Translations under genes and position numbers: made by a program
Notes under the pieces: generated by a model
The model's input: only the letters and a program-made list of their open reading frames with translations
Told to the model about the DNA's origin: nothing
The model's database searches: none
Part shown: positions 22,223 through 32,686 of the stretch, one piece after another
Layout of the letters: each line of letters starts with the position of its first letter
How positions within the stretch are numbered: the stretch's first letter is position 1
Assembly: GCA_903772945.1 (NCBI GenBank)
Contig: CAICTM010000262.1
Location: 1-64,000, forward strand
Direction: 5' to 3'
From: Seminavis robusta
Taxonomy: Eukaryota > Bacillariophyta > Bacillariophyceae > Naviculales > Naviculaceae
Length of the DNA stretch: 64,000 bases

Positions 22223-23824
22223 TCATCTCTTGCCACCTCCTCTCTTCTTGCTCCTTTGTTGTTGATAGATTTCTTCCGCTTCCTTTCGTGTTGGTACTTC
22301 ATTACTCAAGGACCACGATGCCCAGAACCACAGCACATTAATACCAGCTCCCAAGATTGAATACTCTTGAATTCCCATATCTCCAAAGAGAGCCGTGATT
22401 CCCGAAAGTCCCAATGACATGAGTGACTTTCCAAATCGATATCCAAAGACACCAATGACTTCCTTGCCCACAAAGCGACTTTCAAAATCCAAGGGTACAT
22501 AGACCATTTCATCCAGCATTCTTCGTGCAGAATATTCCAATACTTTCATGACCAACAGAGTGGCACTGACAATGTACAGTGTTGGGTCTGGTTGACTGGC
22601 TTGGAAGCTTGTGAACATCATGGCAATAAAGGGGACGATACGCCACATAATTCTGGGTTCGACAATGGAGAGCAAGGGTGGCAAAATACCAAACTGAAGA
22701 ACCATAGAAATGACATTGATTGTGGAAAAGAATTTGCCCACCCATCCAGCCCGTTCGGCATCATTTGGGATGGATCGGGCCAATCGAGCGACAAAGGCAA
22801 CATTGAGAATAGTAGCCAAACCTTGGGATGCCAAAATCTCAATGAATAACTTGAGCAAGACAGGCACCCTTGCAAAGAGCTTGGCGGCCTTTTCAAACAT
22901 GCCCATTTGTTGCTCTTGCTGTTTGTTGTTACTGCCGTGTTTCTTGGCGACTGGACTGAATCCATGTTCTTCGGAAATGGCATAGGCCATGTTGGCGGCA
23001 AAGATGCTGACAAGCAGTGTCACTCCGGTTCCCAGCAGAGAAAAGGATATTCCAATCGAGTCAATGATATCAGACACAGCAAATCCAGCAATTGCTGAAG
23101 TGATACTGGTCAACCCAGCAATGGGTCCAAACCATTTGGCACTCTGGGTGGGTGTCAGTGCCGATGCCATGAAAGACCAATATTGGGTGGTGAGCAATTG
23201 GACATAGGATTCTCGAAAGACAAAGAGTGGTCCCGACACAAACTTGGCAGCAGGAACTTTCATGATGAGTGTCCCGTAGGCTTCAAACAAATTAATGGCA
23301 ATAGCCGAGGCACTAACGACAGTAGCACAAAAGATAGTGGATCGGATGAGAGCCCCTCGTGGACCATGTTGATCCAGAACTCTGCCATATCCTAGCAGCA
23401 ATCCCAGGGACATGGGGCTGACAAAGGCCATGGCAAATGGAAAAGCAGCAGCATATTTTCCATAACCAGATGTCTCCGAGGTAAAGAGTGAAATGGTAAT
23501 GGGTCGAGCCAGGGAGTAACCCAGGTAATGTAGGGACATGGCCACTGCCATGAAAAAAACTGCCTTGCCACGAGGACCAATCCATGATTCTGCTGTTGTC
23601 TTTGGACTCTTTTTGACTGCCACAGCCTTGTTCTTTTTGGATGGAGCAGCTTTCTTGTTGGTAGCGCCGCCCCGAGGAAGATCCTCCACCGCAGAGGAAA
23701 CAATGGAGGAGAGAGCAGATGCCGCTACCACAACAGCACCACCTCTGCCAATGGAAAGAGCATGTTGCAGCACTGGGGAGCCATTGGTACCCACAGTGTT
23801 GACTAGCCCAGATATCTCCAACAT
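22223..23824 (-). CDS. TLC-type nucleotide-transporter-like membrane protein
   Basis: Single exon, 533 aa, ATG at 23824. After a basic N-terminal region (residues about 50-80, Lys-rich) come roughly 10-12 hydrophobic helices. The stretch MLDEMVYVPLDFESRFVGKEVIGVFGYRFGKS-like (residues about 440-475) matches the characteristic block of ADP/ATP translocase (TLC/NTT) proteins, where a membrane-proximal E-x-x-Y-x-P-L is followed by K-x-x-I-x-V-x-x-x-R-x-G-K-S. NTT-family carriers in diatom plastids exchange nucleotides; diverged members have unknown substrates. An N-terminal Gly-Gly-Ala-rich segment could be organelle targeting, but no clean plastid motif is seen. Substrate not inferable. Confidence 0.75.
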   Translation of the reverse strand: MLEISGLVNTVGTNGSPVLQHALSIGRGGAVVVAASALSSIVSSAVEDLPRGGATNKKAAPSKKNKAVAVKKSPKTTAESWIGPRGKAVFFMAVAMSLHYLGYSLARPITISLFTSETSGYGKYAAAFPFAMAFVSPMSLGLLLGYGRVLDQHGPRGALIRSTIFCATVVSASAIAINLFEAYGTLIMKVPAAKFVSGPLFVFRESYVQLLTTQYWSFMASALTPTQSAKWFGPIAGLTSITSAIAGFAVSDIIDSIGISFSLLGTGVTLLVSIFAANMAYAISEEHGFSPVAKKHGSNNKQQEQQMGMFEKAAKLFARVPVLLKLFIEILASQGLATILNVAFVARLARSIPNDAERAGWVGKFFSTINVISMVLQFGILPPLLSIVEPRIMWRIVPFIAMMFTSFQASQPDPTLYIVSATLLVMKVLEYSARRMLDEMVYVPLDFESRFVGKEVIGVFGYRFGKSLMSLGLSGITALFGDMGIQEYSILGAGINVLWFWASWSLSNEVPTRKEAEEIYQQQRSKKRGGGKR

Positions 23825-24248
23825 GGTTTTTGGTCTCCAACAGGTTCAGTTTTGAAATGATGGCTGGAAGAGGAGATGGATGAGACTGATGGCTGCGGCT
23901 GATTGGCACTTGCTTGGCATCACAACCCGATCTTGTCCTGACGCCTATCGTTAACCCTTACCTGATTCGAACTGATTTTCGAACGTTGATCGAAATCATT
24001 CGAATTCATTGGGCGAAACACGAACAATTGAAAACAAAGCAGCAGCTCGCAAAATCGCAAAATCGCAAAATCCCAAGTACAGTAATCCCAAGTCAAGCAA
24101 CCAACCATGACAGTCTCGTGAAACCTGACCGCTCAATTCGGTTCCGTCTCTCAAAGTCGACTCGACTCCGTCGTTGCTCCGCAAAGGCCTGCTGTTTAGT
24201 GATACCGTAGCGAACAGAAGTCCTTTCACGCACTTTTTTGTTTCTCAG
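23825..24248. promoter_or_regulatory. Divergent intergenic region
   Basis: 424 bp between the minus-strand TLC-like gene and the RPAIN-like gene. It contains a small tandem repeat of CGCAAAAT (about 24047-24071). Nothing else identified. Confidence 0.5.
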
Positions 24249-25187
24249 ATGCTCGTTACTACTACATCAACCATGAACTCGACTACTTCTTTTAGTGGTA
24301 CTTCAATACGGCGCCGATTGACCACCACTGCCAAACAACGAAGTCAGCTCCACAACCAATGGAAAGAGTCTCTGCGACAAGCCTGTGTGTCTCGAGCGCG
24401 AAAGAATCGAAAGGACTTGATTTGGAGAAAAAGACAACAACAACAACCTACGCTGACCAATGACGATGACATGATGGCTCGAAGTCTGGTCGAACAAGAA
24501 CTGAGACAGCAAGGAGTCTCCATTGTCACTCCTAGAAAGGCTTCTACTGTTTCTTCAGTGGATGCATTGAATTATGGTTTGACAACCGAAAATAGAACCA
24601 ATCCAGCAGCACAACCATGTTCCATGATGGCAGATGAGGAGGAGCATGGCTTTAGCATTAGTGAACAGGAACTCGATGAATTACTGCAAGAAGTAGAGGA
24701 AGAATTGAGGCGCAATGAAGAAGAATTGCTGGAAGAAATGCTGGAAGAGGAACGATGTCAGCAAGAAGACATGGCACTGCAAATTGCAGAGTATGAAGAA
24801 TGGCAAAACACCAGCAATAATACAAGCATGGACGAAGAAGAATTTGTCATTTGTCCCCTCTGCTGTGAGTCCATGCTAGTGCAACAGCAACAACAGCAAC
24901 AATACTCATCACAATCCCATCAGCCAACCAACATGACGATTGCTTGTCCCAATGATACGTGTCACTTTCAAATCACTTCTACAATGGGGCTGGCAGATTT
25001 GAAAGAACAACTCAGAGTGGCATTTGAGGAGCATTCCATGACTTGTCCTCATAGTGGTACATTGACATTTGACTTGTTGCCACCAATGGAAGCGACTGAA
25101 CAGCAGCAACTTGTTGGATCTTGTCCAGAGTGCGATGGTGTCATTCTACCAGTTGGCCAGATGCCTTCAGCCAGTCTCACATTTTGA
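24249..25187 (+). CDS. RPAIN: RPA-interacting protein homologue
   Basis: Single exon, 312 aa from the ATG at 24249 (a second ATG at 24273 is also possible). The N-terminal block LHNQWKESLRQACVSRARKNR with following R/K residues matches the conserved N-domain of RPA-interacting protein (a basic helix that binds importin-beta and guides RPA into the nucleus). A long acidic coiled coil follows (about 125-195, Glu/Leu-rich). The C-terminal domain has zinc-ligand pairs: CPLCCES, then ACPNDTCHF, HSMTCPHSG and CPECDG, the RIP-type C-terminal zinc finger. Role by family: nuclear import of replication protein A. Poly-Gln near residue 220 is an insertion. It is convergent with the Dicer gene, 178 bp apart. 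Confidence 0.85.
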   Translation: MLVTTTSTMNSTTSFSGTSIRRRLTTTAKQRSQLHNQWKESLRQACVSRARKNRKDLIWRKRQQQQPTLTNDDDMMARSLVEQELRQQGVSIVTPRKASTVSSVDALNYGLTTENRTNPAAQPCSMMADEEEHGFSISEQELDELLQEVEEELRRNEEELLEEMLEEERCQQEDMALQIAEYEEWQNTSNNTSMDEEEFVICPLCCESMLVQQQQQQQYSSQSHQPTNMTIACPNDTCHFQITSTMGLADLKEQLRVAFEEHSMTCPHSGTLTFDLLPPMEATEQQQLVGSCPECDGVILPVGQMPSASLTF

Positions 25188-25365
25188 GTTTTGGAGTCAT
25201 GTCAAGGTGACTTATTGGCCAACTATAGAAATGGGAGCACTTTATATATAAGCAATGACGAGTTCAAGCTATGCTGTGGGAAACCGCCGTGATTAATTTA
25301 GAGGACTGGCTCTTTTTGCCTTTAGAAATGCCTTGTGCTAGCTAGCTAACAATTATTCAAGGGTT

Positions 25366-28300
25366 TCAATAGTCTGACTGCGGCAGAACTGTGTTCACCA
25401 TGGAACGAACCACTTCTTGCATCTCTAGATCATCCTCATCCACGTCATCAAACTGATCGTTCCCACTTGCAGTTCCAGCTGCTGTGGCCGTTTCAATGAC
25501 CATGGGCTGTGGACCGCCTTTCTGATGGTGAGGTTTCGCCAATGGTCGCTCACTAGATGCGGCAGTGGCGGAGAGGTGCTCTCCCAGCATTTCCTGTTCG
25601 GCCTTGCGTTGTTTGGCCTCGTGAGTGAGACGGCTCTCCACCATTGTGCGGACCGTCTTCAGACGAGTCGTCAGCTGAACGTCCTTCTCCAACAGTTCCA
25701 CTGCAAGAGCACAGGCACGATTACCCGCAACTTCACTGGATGCATCGGAAACAGAGATCAAAGTATCACCCAAACATTCAATGCATCCCACGTAGCGTTG
25801 CCCATCAAGCTTGGCTTTGCCCCAGCGTTTGCCCAGCCAGACAGGAATGTCTGGTTTCAAAGCAGCAAACTTTTCCTCGCGCATAACCTTCAGTTCCAGA
25901 ACGGAACCGCCCAGTTCTTGCATGGCCTTTTTTGGATGCACCATGACAATGCTCTTGTCTCCTCTGGCCTGGATTTCTTGTAGAACAGTGCACATGGGTT
26001 TCAGAATTCGGGATACGGCAGCAACGCCGCTGGCAAATCCGCTGTCCATGTAGACGGCACCAATCAGTGCCTCCACAACATCTGCAGCCACCTTTGGTGG
26101 GTTGGTTCCCCAAAGACCACGACCGAGCTCTTCCGTGCGCCATTGGTATGTCTCAATTCTCTTTGGAAGTGTCTGGTCACAATGATTCAAGAGCTTCAAG
26201 AGGTCATTCCTAATGGCGAGAAAGGCCAGGGTCTCGTTTGCTTCTAGCGTTGCGGACACCATCACGCAGTCTCCCACTGGCATCGATATAAAGGTCTTGA
26301 ATATCCACTCGCGAACAGCGAGGCAGAGCACTGCGTCCCCCACCCATTCCAACCGCTGATAGGAGGGCACATTTGGGTGCATTGCTGTAGGATGAGTGAA
26401 GGCCTCTTCCACCAACTCGTATTTTGTGAAATGACGATGGCCTGTGAATGCTGTCGCAGCGGCGATCAATTGGGGCTTGGGTTTCGGCCGGTCTTGCCCC
26501 AATCTAAGCTTGCCCTTGTCGTCACGATGACTGGGGAGCGTCACAAGCAACTCATCTGCGACTGCAAATGCTGCCTCGTATCCACGAGATAGATAAACAA
26601 GACCCAGAAGAGATTCGACGACATCGGCACATGTCTTTCCCGTAATCGGGTCTTCCACTGCCACACCAAGCCCATTGTCGTTCCCTGGTGTGTCTGCTGC
26701 GTAGAGCTCCAAGGTTGCCGGTGCCCACTGACCGCGGCCCAAGGGTGAAGTCAAGAGGAAACTGTCAATTCGAAAACTCTTGCAAATGATAGCCAATCGG
26801 TCGTTGCAACCCATTACTGGTCCGTTCAAAGACAAAGCAAACTGTTAGGTCTGCACTTTTCAATCAAAAGGATTCGATGGCTCATTTGCACAAAACAACT
26901 CACCCGAACGCAGGGTGGATAGGTCACCCTCGTGGAGAAGCTCTATCCAATCAGAGAACTCAGTGGAAAACATGAGGCTCTGAGTTTGTACCATTTTCAG
27001 CACAGCATCACCCAACCACTCAAGACGGTCGTAGTCAGAATATTCAGATGACTCCTCCTCCGAAGCACTCTTTGATGTCAAGGCCTCTGCAATCTGCGCA
27101 AGGGGCAAAGGGGACAGAAAGTTGCCGAGCACATGCATGTGTGTTTTGCAGTGCTGGACAAAGGCATGGGCAGTCAGAAAAGGTTGCATGTGATGAAGAA
27201 ACTGTGGCAGATGCGTGCAGAGAAGAAGAATTGAGGGGTCGGCCAAGGTTGACGCCTCCATGCAAGCATCCTTTGGCAGCAACAGCGAACGAAGGTCACG
27301 GTTGACCTCGTGGCGCTTTGAATGAGCTCCCATTCTCTCTGGAATCTTTGGTTCGAAGTTATCGTCATCGAAATCCTCAGCAAGCGCCTTGTTGAACGGA
27401 AGGACCCAAAGACGCTGCGCATCCCAAAGAACGCAATCAGCAGACACATCGTACTCTCGGCAGACTGAAAAATAATCTTTGAAACTCTCGACGCCTTCTC
27501 GCTCCCCTGGAAATGGTGCAGAACAGGTCATGCCGCTTGAACCGTAGCTGATGTAGGTGAAGTGCTTGTCATATCTAAAATAAATACAACAATCGCAATC
27601 TTTCATAAGCTAGCGGGTCCAGCGAACGCATCTGAGATATCTGAATCTGACATACGTACCTTGGAGACCATAGTCGCGGTTTGGGAAGACCCTCGAGGTC
27701 AGATACCGAGCGGACTGCCTGGATTCGTTCTGCTTCAGTTCGATGCGACTGGTTTATCAGTGATTGCATAGTAGCCCAGTCGAGTTCCCCAGAAGCCGAC
27801 AAAAGGCCGACATAGTATGGAGGAATGCTGGCAGGCAGCCCTCCGAATGATTTGTTTCGAAAGTAAACGTTCTTTGTTCTCCGCCGCCAGCGAGCATCAA
27901 ACAAGAACTTGAAGAAGCGTTCAATGGCTTGGAATTGAAGGTCGCTGCACTCGAATGAAAAACTGGTTCCAAGAGAACAGGACACCTTGCCAAATCCTCC
28001 GTGCAGGAAAGAAGCGCCGGGAATGATGGAATCGAGAATATCTGTTGTCGATATGACCGCCAGCCGCTGTCCTTCCGGCGATCGCAAGATCTTGTGCATC
28101 TTGTCCATTCTGTCATTGCTTTGGAGCAATGGATAAACAAAGAGCTTTCTCTTGAGTGGCCCATGGACTCCAAATCTGCCAAATGTGGGGATTTTCACGC
28201 GGGTTGGTTCCTTCGTTGCTTTCGAAAGCATCTTGTCGATCAGATCGCTTCTGTTAAGTGGAAGAAGGCGATCACTAAGCACTCCACTCTTGTGAAGCCG

Positions 28301-31300
28301 GACGCATGCCATCATTGCCAACACCTGTTCCTTGTCCTTCTTCGAGGCGCCCCAGTATTGTTTTGGCAGCGTGATTAACCGCAAGTGGGAAGGTAGATGT
28401 GCGGGAAGATGGAGCTGCCGCTCAGTGTAAACAGGCAAAAAGGCAAGCAATGCCGCCTTGGATGTGCGAGCGATGGGATCAAGTGGCAATGACAAGATGT
28501 ACCTGTTGACCAACGACTTTGCTGTGTTCATGTCGACTGATCCACGCATCTCTTTGCTTGAATACCGCCCCAGCTCTACTGACCGAAGCTCATCACAGTC
28601 GGAAAGCTTTGCAGGTATACGCATCTGCTCCAGTTGCTTGGGAAGATTGGTCATCACAGTCGGAGGTCTCGAAGATATGAACTCGTGGACCCGAACAGAG
28701 AGCATTTGTGCATCTTCCAGCGAAAGAACAGGGCACGTCTCCGGGTCCTTGAAAACGAAGAACTTGGCACACTTCTGCCTCGCTCGCCCTAGGAAACGCA
28801 AAGTTTAGAGTGCAATGAACCGGAAGAACAATCGTCATCAAGTGACAGGAGCTTACCCTTCATTTGAATGTAACCCTTGGCACTCTTGAGAGAATCAAAG
28901 GCAACTACACAACTGCATGCCTGCACGTCCACCCCCTCTTCTACCACCGAAGTGGCAATCAGCACGTTGATATCCCCGCGCCGCAAAGAAGACAAGACGT
29001 CCCCGATCGCCTTCTCTTGATGGAGCCAACTTTGCCGAATGTCATCGTCATCATTAGAAGTGAGCCTCCGGTGCATATTCAACGACTTGAATATCCCGGT
29101 CGAATGCCGGACGAGAGCTTCACATCGAATAGACTCGTGATCTTTTGAAATGTACCCATTTAGCGACGCCTCATCACTGTCAGATTCACTGAACTCGTGG
29201 GACAGGGTCGATGTCTTGCCCAAGTCGTTCGATCCCATAGCCGTTTCTTCAAGTGAATTCAAAGTATCATCCACCTGGGCGGGCTCCATGCTATCAACCT
29301 TACTTGACATATCCCGTGCAGATTGGCTACCATCGTAAATAGATTGGTCGGAACAGTGCAGGTGGTCGTAGTATGCCTCCAGATAGTTCTCGCTGTCGTC
29401 TTCGTCCTCCGCGTCCGAGAACTGATTGCACGACTGCGATGGGGCTGCCGGCTCAGCGAAACTACGGCCGGGTGCACGGGATTCTTTGCTTTCAATAATG
29501 GTCGCAGTAGCAACAGGAATGTTTTCTTCCAAGTCGCTCTCAGCATCGGCAAACTGGTCCCAGCTATTCGTCGGCAGCGGCTTGCATCCACCCACCAAAG
29601 GTGCAGATTCGTTGAAAAGCTGGGGCGTCGTGGATCGCATCTTGCGAGCGGCTGGACGTGGCTGCTTTCTTGCTTCAGTAGCGCGGTTCCAGTTGTCCGT
29701 GGCAAGATGCTTGAGACGGAATCGGAAAAAATCGTTTAGCGCCAGAGCTGTAATCCGCCGCTCAACAAAGACGAGACAAACTGCAGAACAAGATGGTCCA
29801 TTGGTTGAGGAAAAGAAGTGAGATCATCTGATTCTAAACAACAACACCATTACCATCAACACTTCGCGTACCTGTCTCCGCTGTGCCATTGACTTCAATT
29901 TGTTCTTCGAGAAGCTGTTCCAATGCTAACAATTTGTCCGACCGCCCTCCACAAGGACAGTTCCGGGCCTGCCGATCACAAAACTCAGCAATCGCTTGAA
30001 GATACTGAATCAAGTTTTGAAATGCCACATCCTTTTCCTCCTCAAAGGTGTTTCGGGAGATCTCTTTTGTCAATGTCTGGCAATAGTTGGCCGTTGCCAA
30101 TGGCCCAAGGTTTTCATACAAATGGAAGATTTGTTGGCATTCCCGCTTTCGCGAGGCATGGATTTTGAATGTATCCAGCGATGGTAGTGGCGGGTATGGA
30201 ACTTTCGAGTCAAAGGCGATATCTTGCTCTTCCACCTTTTTGCGCGGAACATTGGTCTCCAATGGATTATCAAGCATGTGCGACACTACCGTGGCGTCAA
30301 GCGTGGTCTCGAGTTGGTGAAGCATGTGCGCCAGATGTTCATCACTGTGATTTGTCTTCACCTTGACCAAAGGCGAAGCGGTAAGTCCCACGATGCGTGG
30401 GCGCTGTTGGGTGGGTAACGGATGGTAGAATTGTTTCATCAGGGAAGCATACGAGTGGTTACCAATAGCATAATGACATTCATCCAAAACAATTAGATTG
30501 AACCGACTGAGTTTGAACATGTCGCCATAATGCATCTGGGAGAAGCCGGAAATAGCAATATGTGAGCGGCAAGCTGCAAACATGATGCCATTGTGATGGG
30601 CGTGAAAAGCTGTTTTCTGCACTTACCAGCAAATCATGGATCTATTAGGTGGACAAGTAAAGCAAAGTGAGTGATGATGATGTCTCTCGCGTCCCTACCC
30701 ACGGCCTGGGATAACTCTGCACTTACGGCCCCATGAGTGGCAACGATAATGTTGCATTCTTGCAGTTCACGCCGCGCCTTTACGGTAGTGCTTGTCGCAT
30801 AGCAGGCCACACGGACTTTGTAAGGGAGATTGGATCGAAGAACCTGGCTCTGCTGGATTGCCAAAGCGACACTGGGCACCAGAAACAGCGTTTGCTTTCC
30901 TTTCTTAAACGCCGACGCAAAGTGGCGAATACACATGAGGGCAATCAATGTCTTTCCTGCGCCAGTACCCAAATGGACAATGGTGTTTCGCGTGCAGGCA
31001 ATTTCAAATAATCGCTTTTGGTAAGCACGAGGAGCACCCATGACTTTGGCATCCTTGATGGCTTGCTCCACATGTGACTGTTTCAATCCATTGTTGGTGT
31101 TGTTCTTGTCGGTCGTAGAGTTTGATGTGTTTGATTTGGACCGCCATTCTCGAAAAGCTTGGAATCCTTCTGTCTCCAATACCTCCACAGACTTGGCAAT
31201 CCGTGACACAGCGTGGTTCTGGACCTCGCCAAATTCCTCCATGGTGAAGGGTTCGCGCAAAAAGAATGATTCTCCAATCTCCAGCGCCTTCTTGGTCAGA

Positions 31301-31719
31301 TGGCCGCTGGTGAATGGAAAATCACACTCACTGTTATCTGTGTTGCCTTTCTCTCCCATGGTGAAACGAGTCGATTCCTTCCGGCCTCCATCCTTGTTGA
31401 TGTTGTTGTTTGTTTCCACAATCTCACCTTCCTCCATTTCAGTGTCATTGTCATTCTTGTGTGTGCGATCCGTTGATTCCCGTGAAGTGAGATAACCACC
31501 TCCCCGACCTACCTGACTGGAGTCAGATAGATGAAACAGGTGCCCATCTCGCTCCACACAAGAGTCTTCGGACAGCACCAGCCCCTTATCATAGCCATCA
31601 CTTAGGCGAATTGTTGCCTCGCGGGCATTCGTGTATTTGTCAATCTTTCGTCTTTTGGTCGCCATCATCACCGGCTTGTCTTGTTCGTCTGGTGCAAGAT
31701 CCTCTCGTCCAGCTGTCAT
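25366..31719 (-). CDS. DCR: Dicer-like endoribonuclease, full domain set
   Basis: Seven exons inferred: 31719-30727, 30641-30627 (15 nt), 30535-29872, 29780-28857, 28788-27660, 27574-26904 and 26816-25366; 1,948 aa. Order: N-terminal disordered region; DExD/H helicase with Walker A GTGAGKT (251-257) and DECH box (354-357); helicase C-lobe with LIATSVVEEGVDVQ and QMKGRARQ; dimerisation domain (about 960-1060, YILSLPLDPIARTSKAA); platform and PAZ-like region (about 1140-1360); RNase IIIa with YDRLEWLGDAVLK (about 1425) and CADVVESLLGLVY; RNase IIIb with YQRLEWVGDAVLC (about 1620) and AADVVEALIGAVY; then a weak dsRBD-like tail. The acidic catalytic residues are present in both RNase III domains. 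It makes small RNAs from double-stranded RNA. Nuclear or cytosolic location is unknown. An acidic insertion of about 180 aa splits the helicase C-lobe. Confidence 0.93.
30627..30641 (-). other. 15-nt microexon of the Dicer gene
   Basis: Encodes five residues (IHDLL) between the helicase exon ending in NIIVATHGA and the exon with the DECH box. Flanked by AATAG before and GTAAGT after; phase 0 on both sides. Skipping it would remove five codons without a frameshift. Confidence 0.7.
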
Positions 31720-32686
31720 TATCTTGTCTACTAGCTAGGCATCAAATCAAATAGAATCTAATGATCAAGTCTCACTCAACAAAGCAATGATGTGGGTATC
31801 AAATGACGCCAATGCCAATCCGGATGCAAATTCGCAATTTGCCACCAATCAACTGAAACTCTTAACCACCGGCAATTTCTCTCTCCTTGTCACTTATCCA
31901 CAAGCTAGTTCGCTACCCTTGATAACCAAGCTATGGAACCGAATCTATCAGCTCCAAACAATGCCACTCTCTCTCCAACTCTCTTACTTCAGCGGAGAGG
32001 GAAAATAATAATGAAAATTTCGGAGGACGAAGCCGTCAGCTCAACTATGATGGCTGACCCAGATTTCAAAAAGTGACGTCACGCAAGGGACTAACTAATC
32101 ACACGATATCCTGCAAACGCTATCCCCTTTGGCAAGGAGGGAGGGGCCTGACTGGGAAGACAACACAAACACTTAGAGGGTTACAGTACCGATAGGGGCA
32201 CACCAACATGGGCTCTCGGATTGAAGGATTTGAAGCCTGTGCTACTGCTGCCAAAGTGGGCTGTATTTCTATTCGGCTTATTCCAGGGGTATGATGCAAG
32301 GGATTTGACTGGGATGAAGACACATGCACCGATGTAGCGGAAGATGGGCATTTGGAAATGCTGCAATACGCCCACAAGAATTACTGTGCATGGTGTGAAC
32401 ATAGCTTATGAAAACGGGCGGCCAGCTGGAATGCCTCGAGTTTGCCCATGAAAATGGTTGTCCACGGAATCACCTGACATGCAACTCTGCGGCTGCAAGT
32501 AGTCGCTTGCACTGCCTGTATATGGATGTGCTGATGCTGTCCATCCATACGTAGACAGTCAGGCTTGTGGAGTAATCTGGTGTTAGCGTTCGAACGCAAC
32601 CACCGAGACCAATCGATAACAAACCGCCAAGATATTCGTCTCATACTGAGAAAACTGATGAAGATGCAAAAACCGACGATTGATTA
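31720..32686. other. Intergenic with ankyrin relic
   Basis: Between the Dicer start and the septin stop. Contains the ankyrin debris at 32309-32545 and a CTAGCTAG box near 31730. No intact gene seen. Confidence 0.55.
32309..32545 (+). pseudogene. Ankyrin-repeat relic (32 kb)
   Basis: Two consecutive units are readable: WDEDTC then GHLEMLQYAHKNYCAW, and after a stop and frame change GQLECLEFAHENGCP with a following C-N-S-A-A-A helix. This is the diatom G-x-L-E-C-L-x-Y-A-H-E-N-G-C-P-W repeat. Stops between units show it is dead. Confidence 0.75.
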
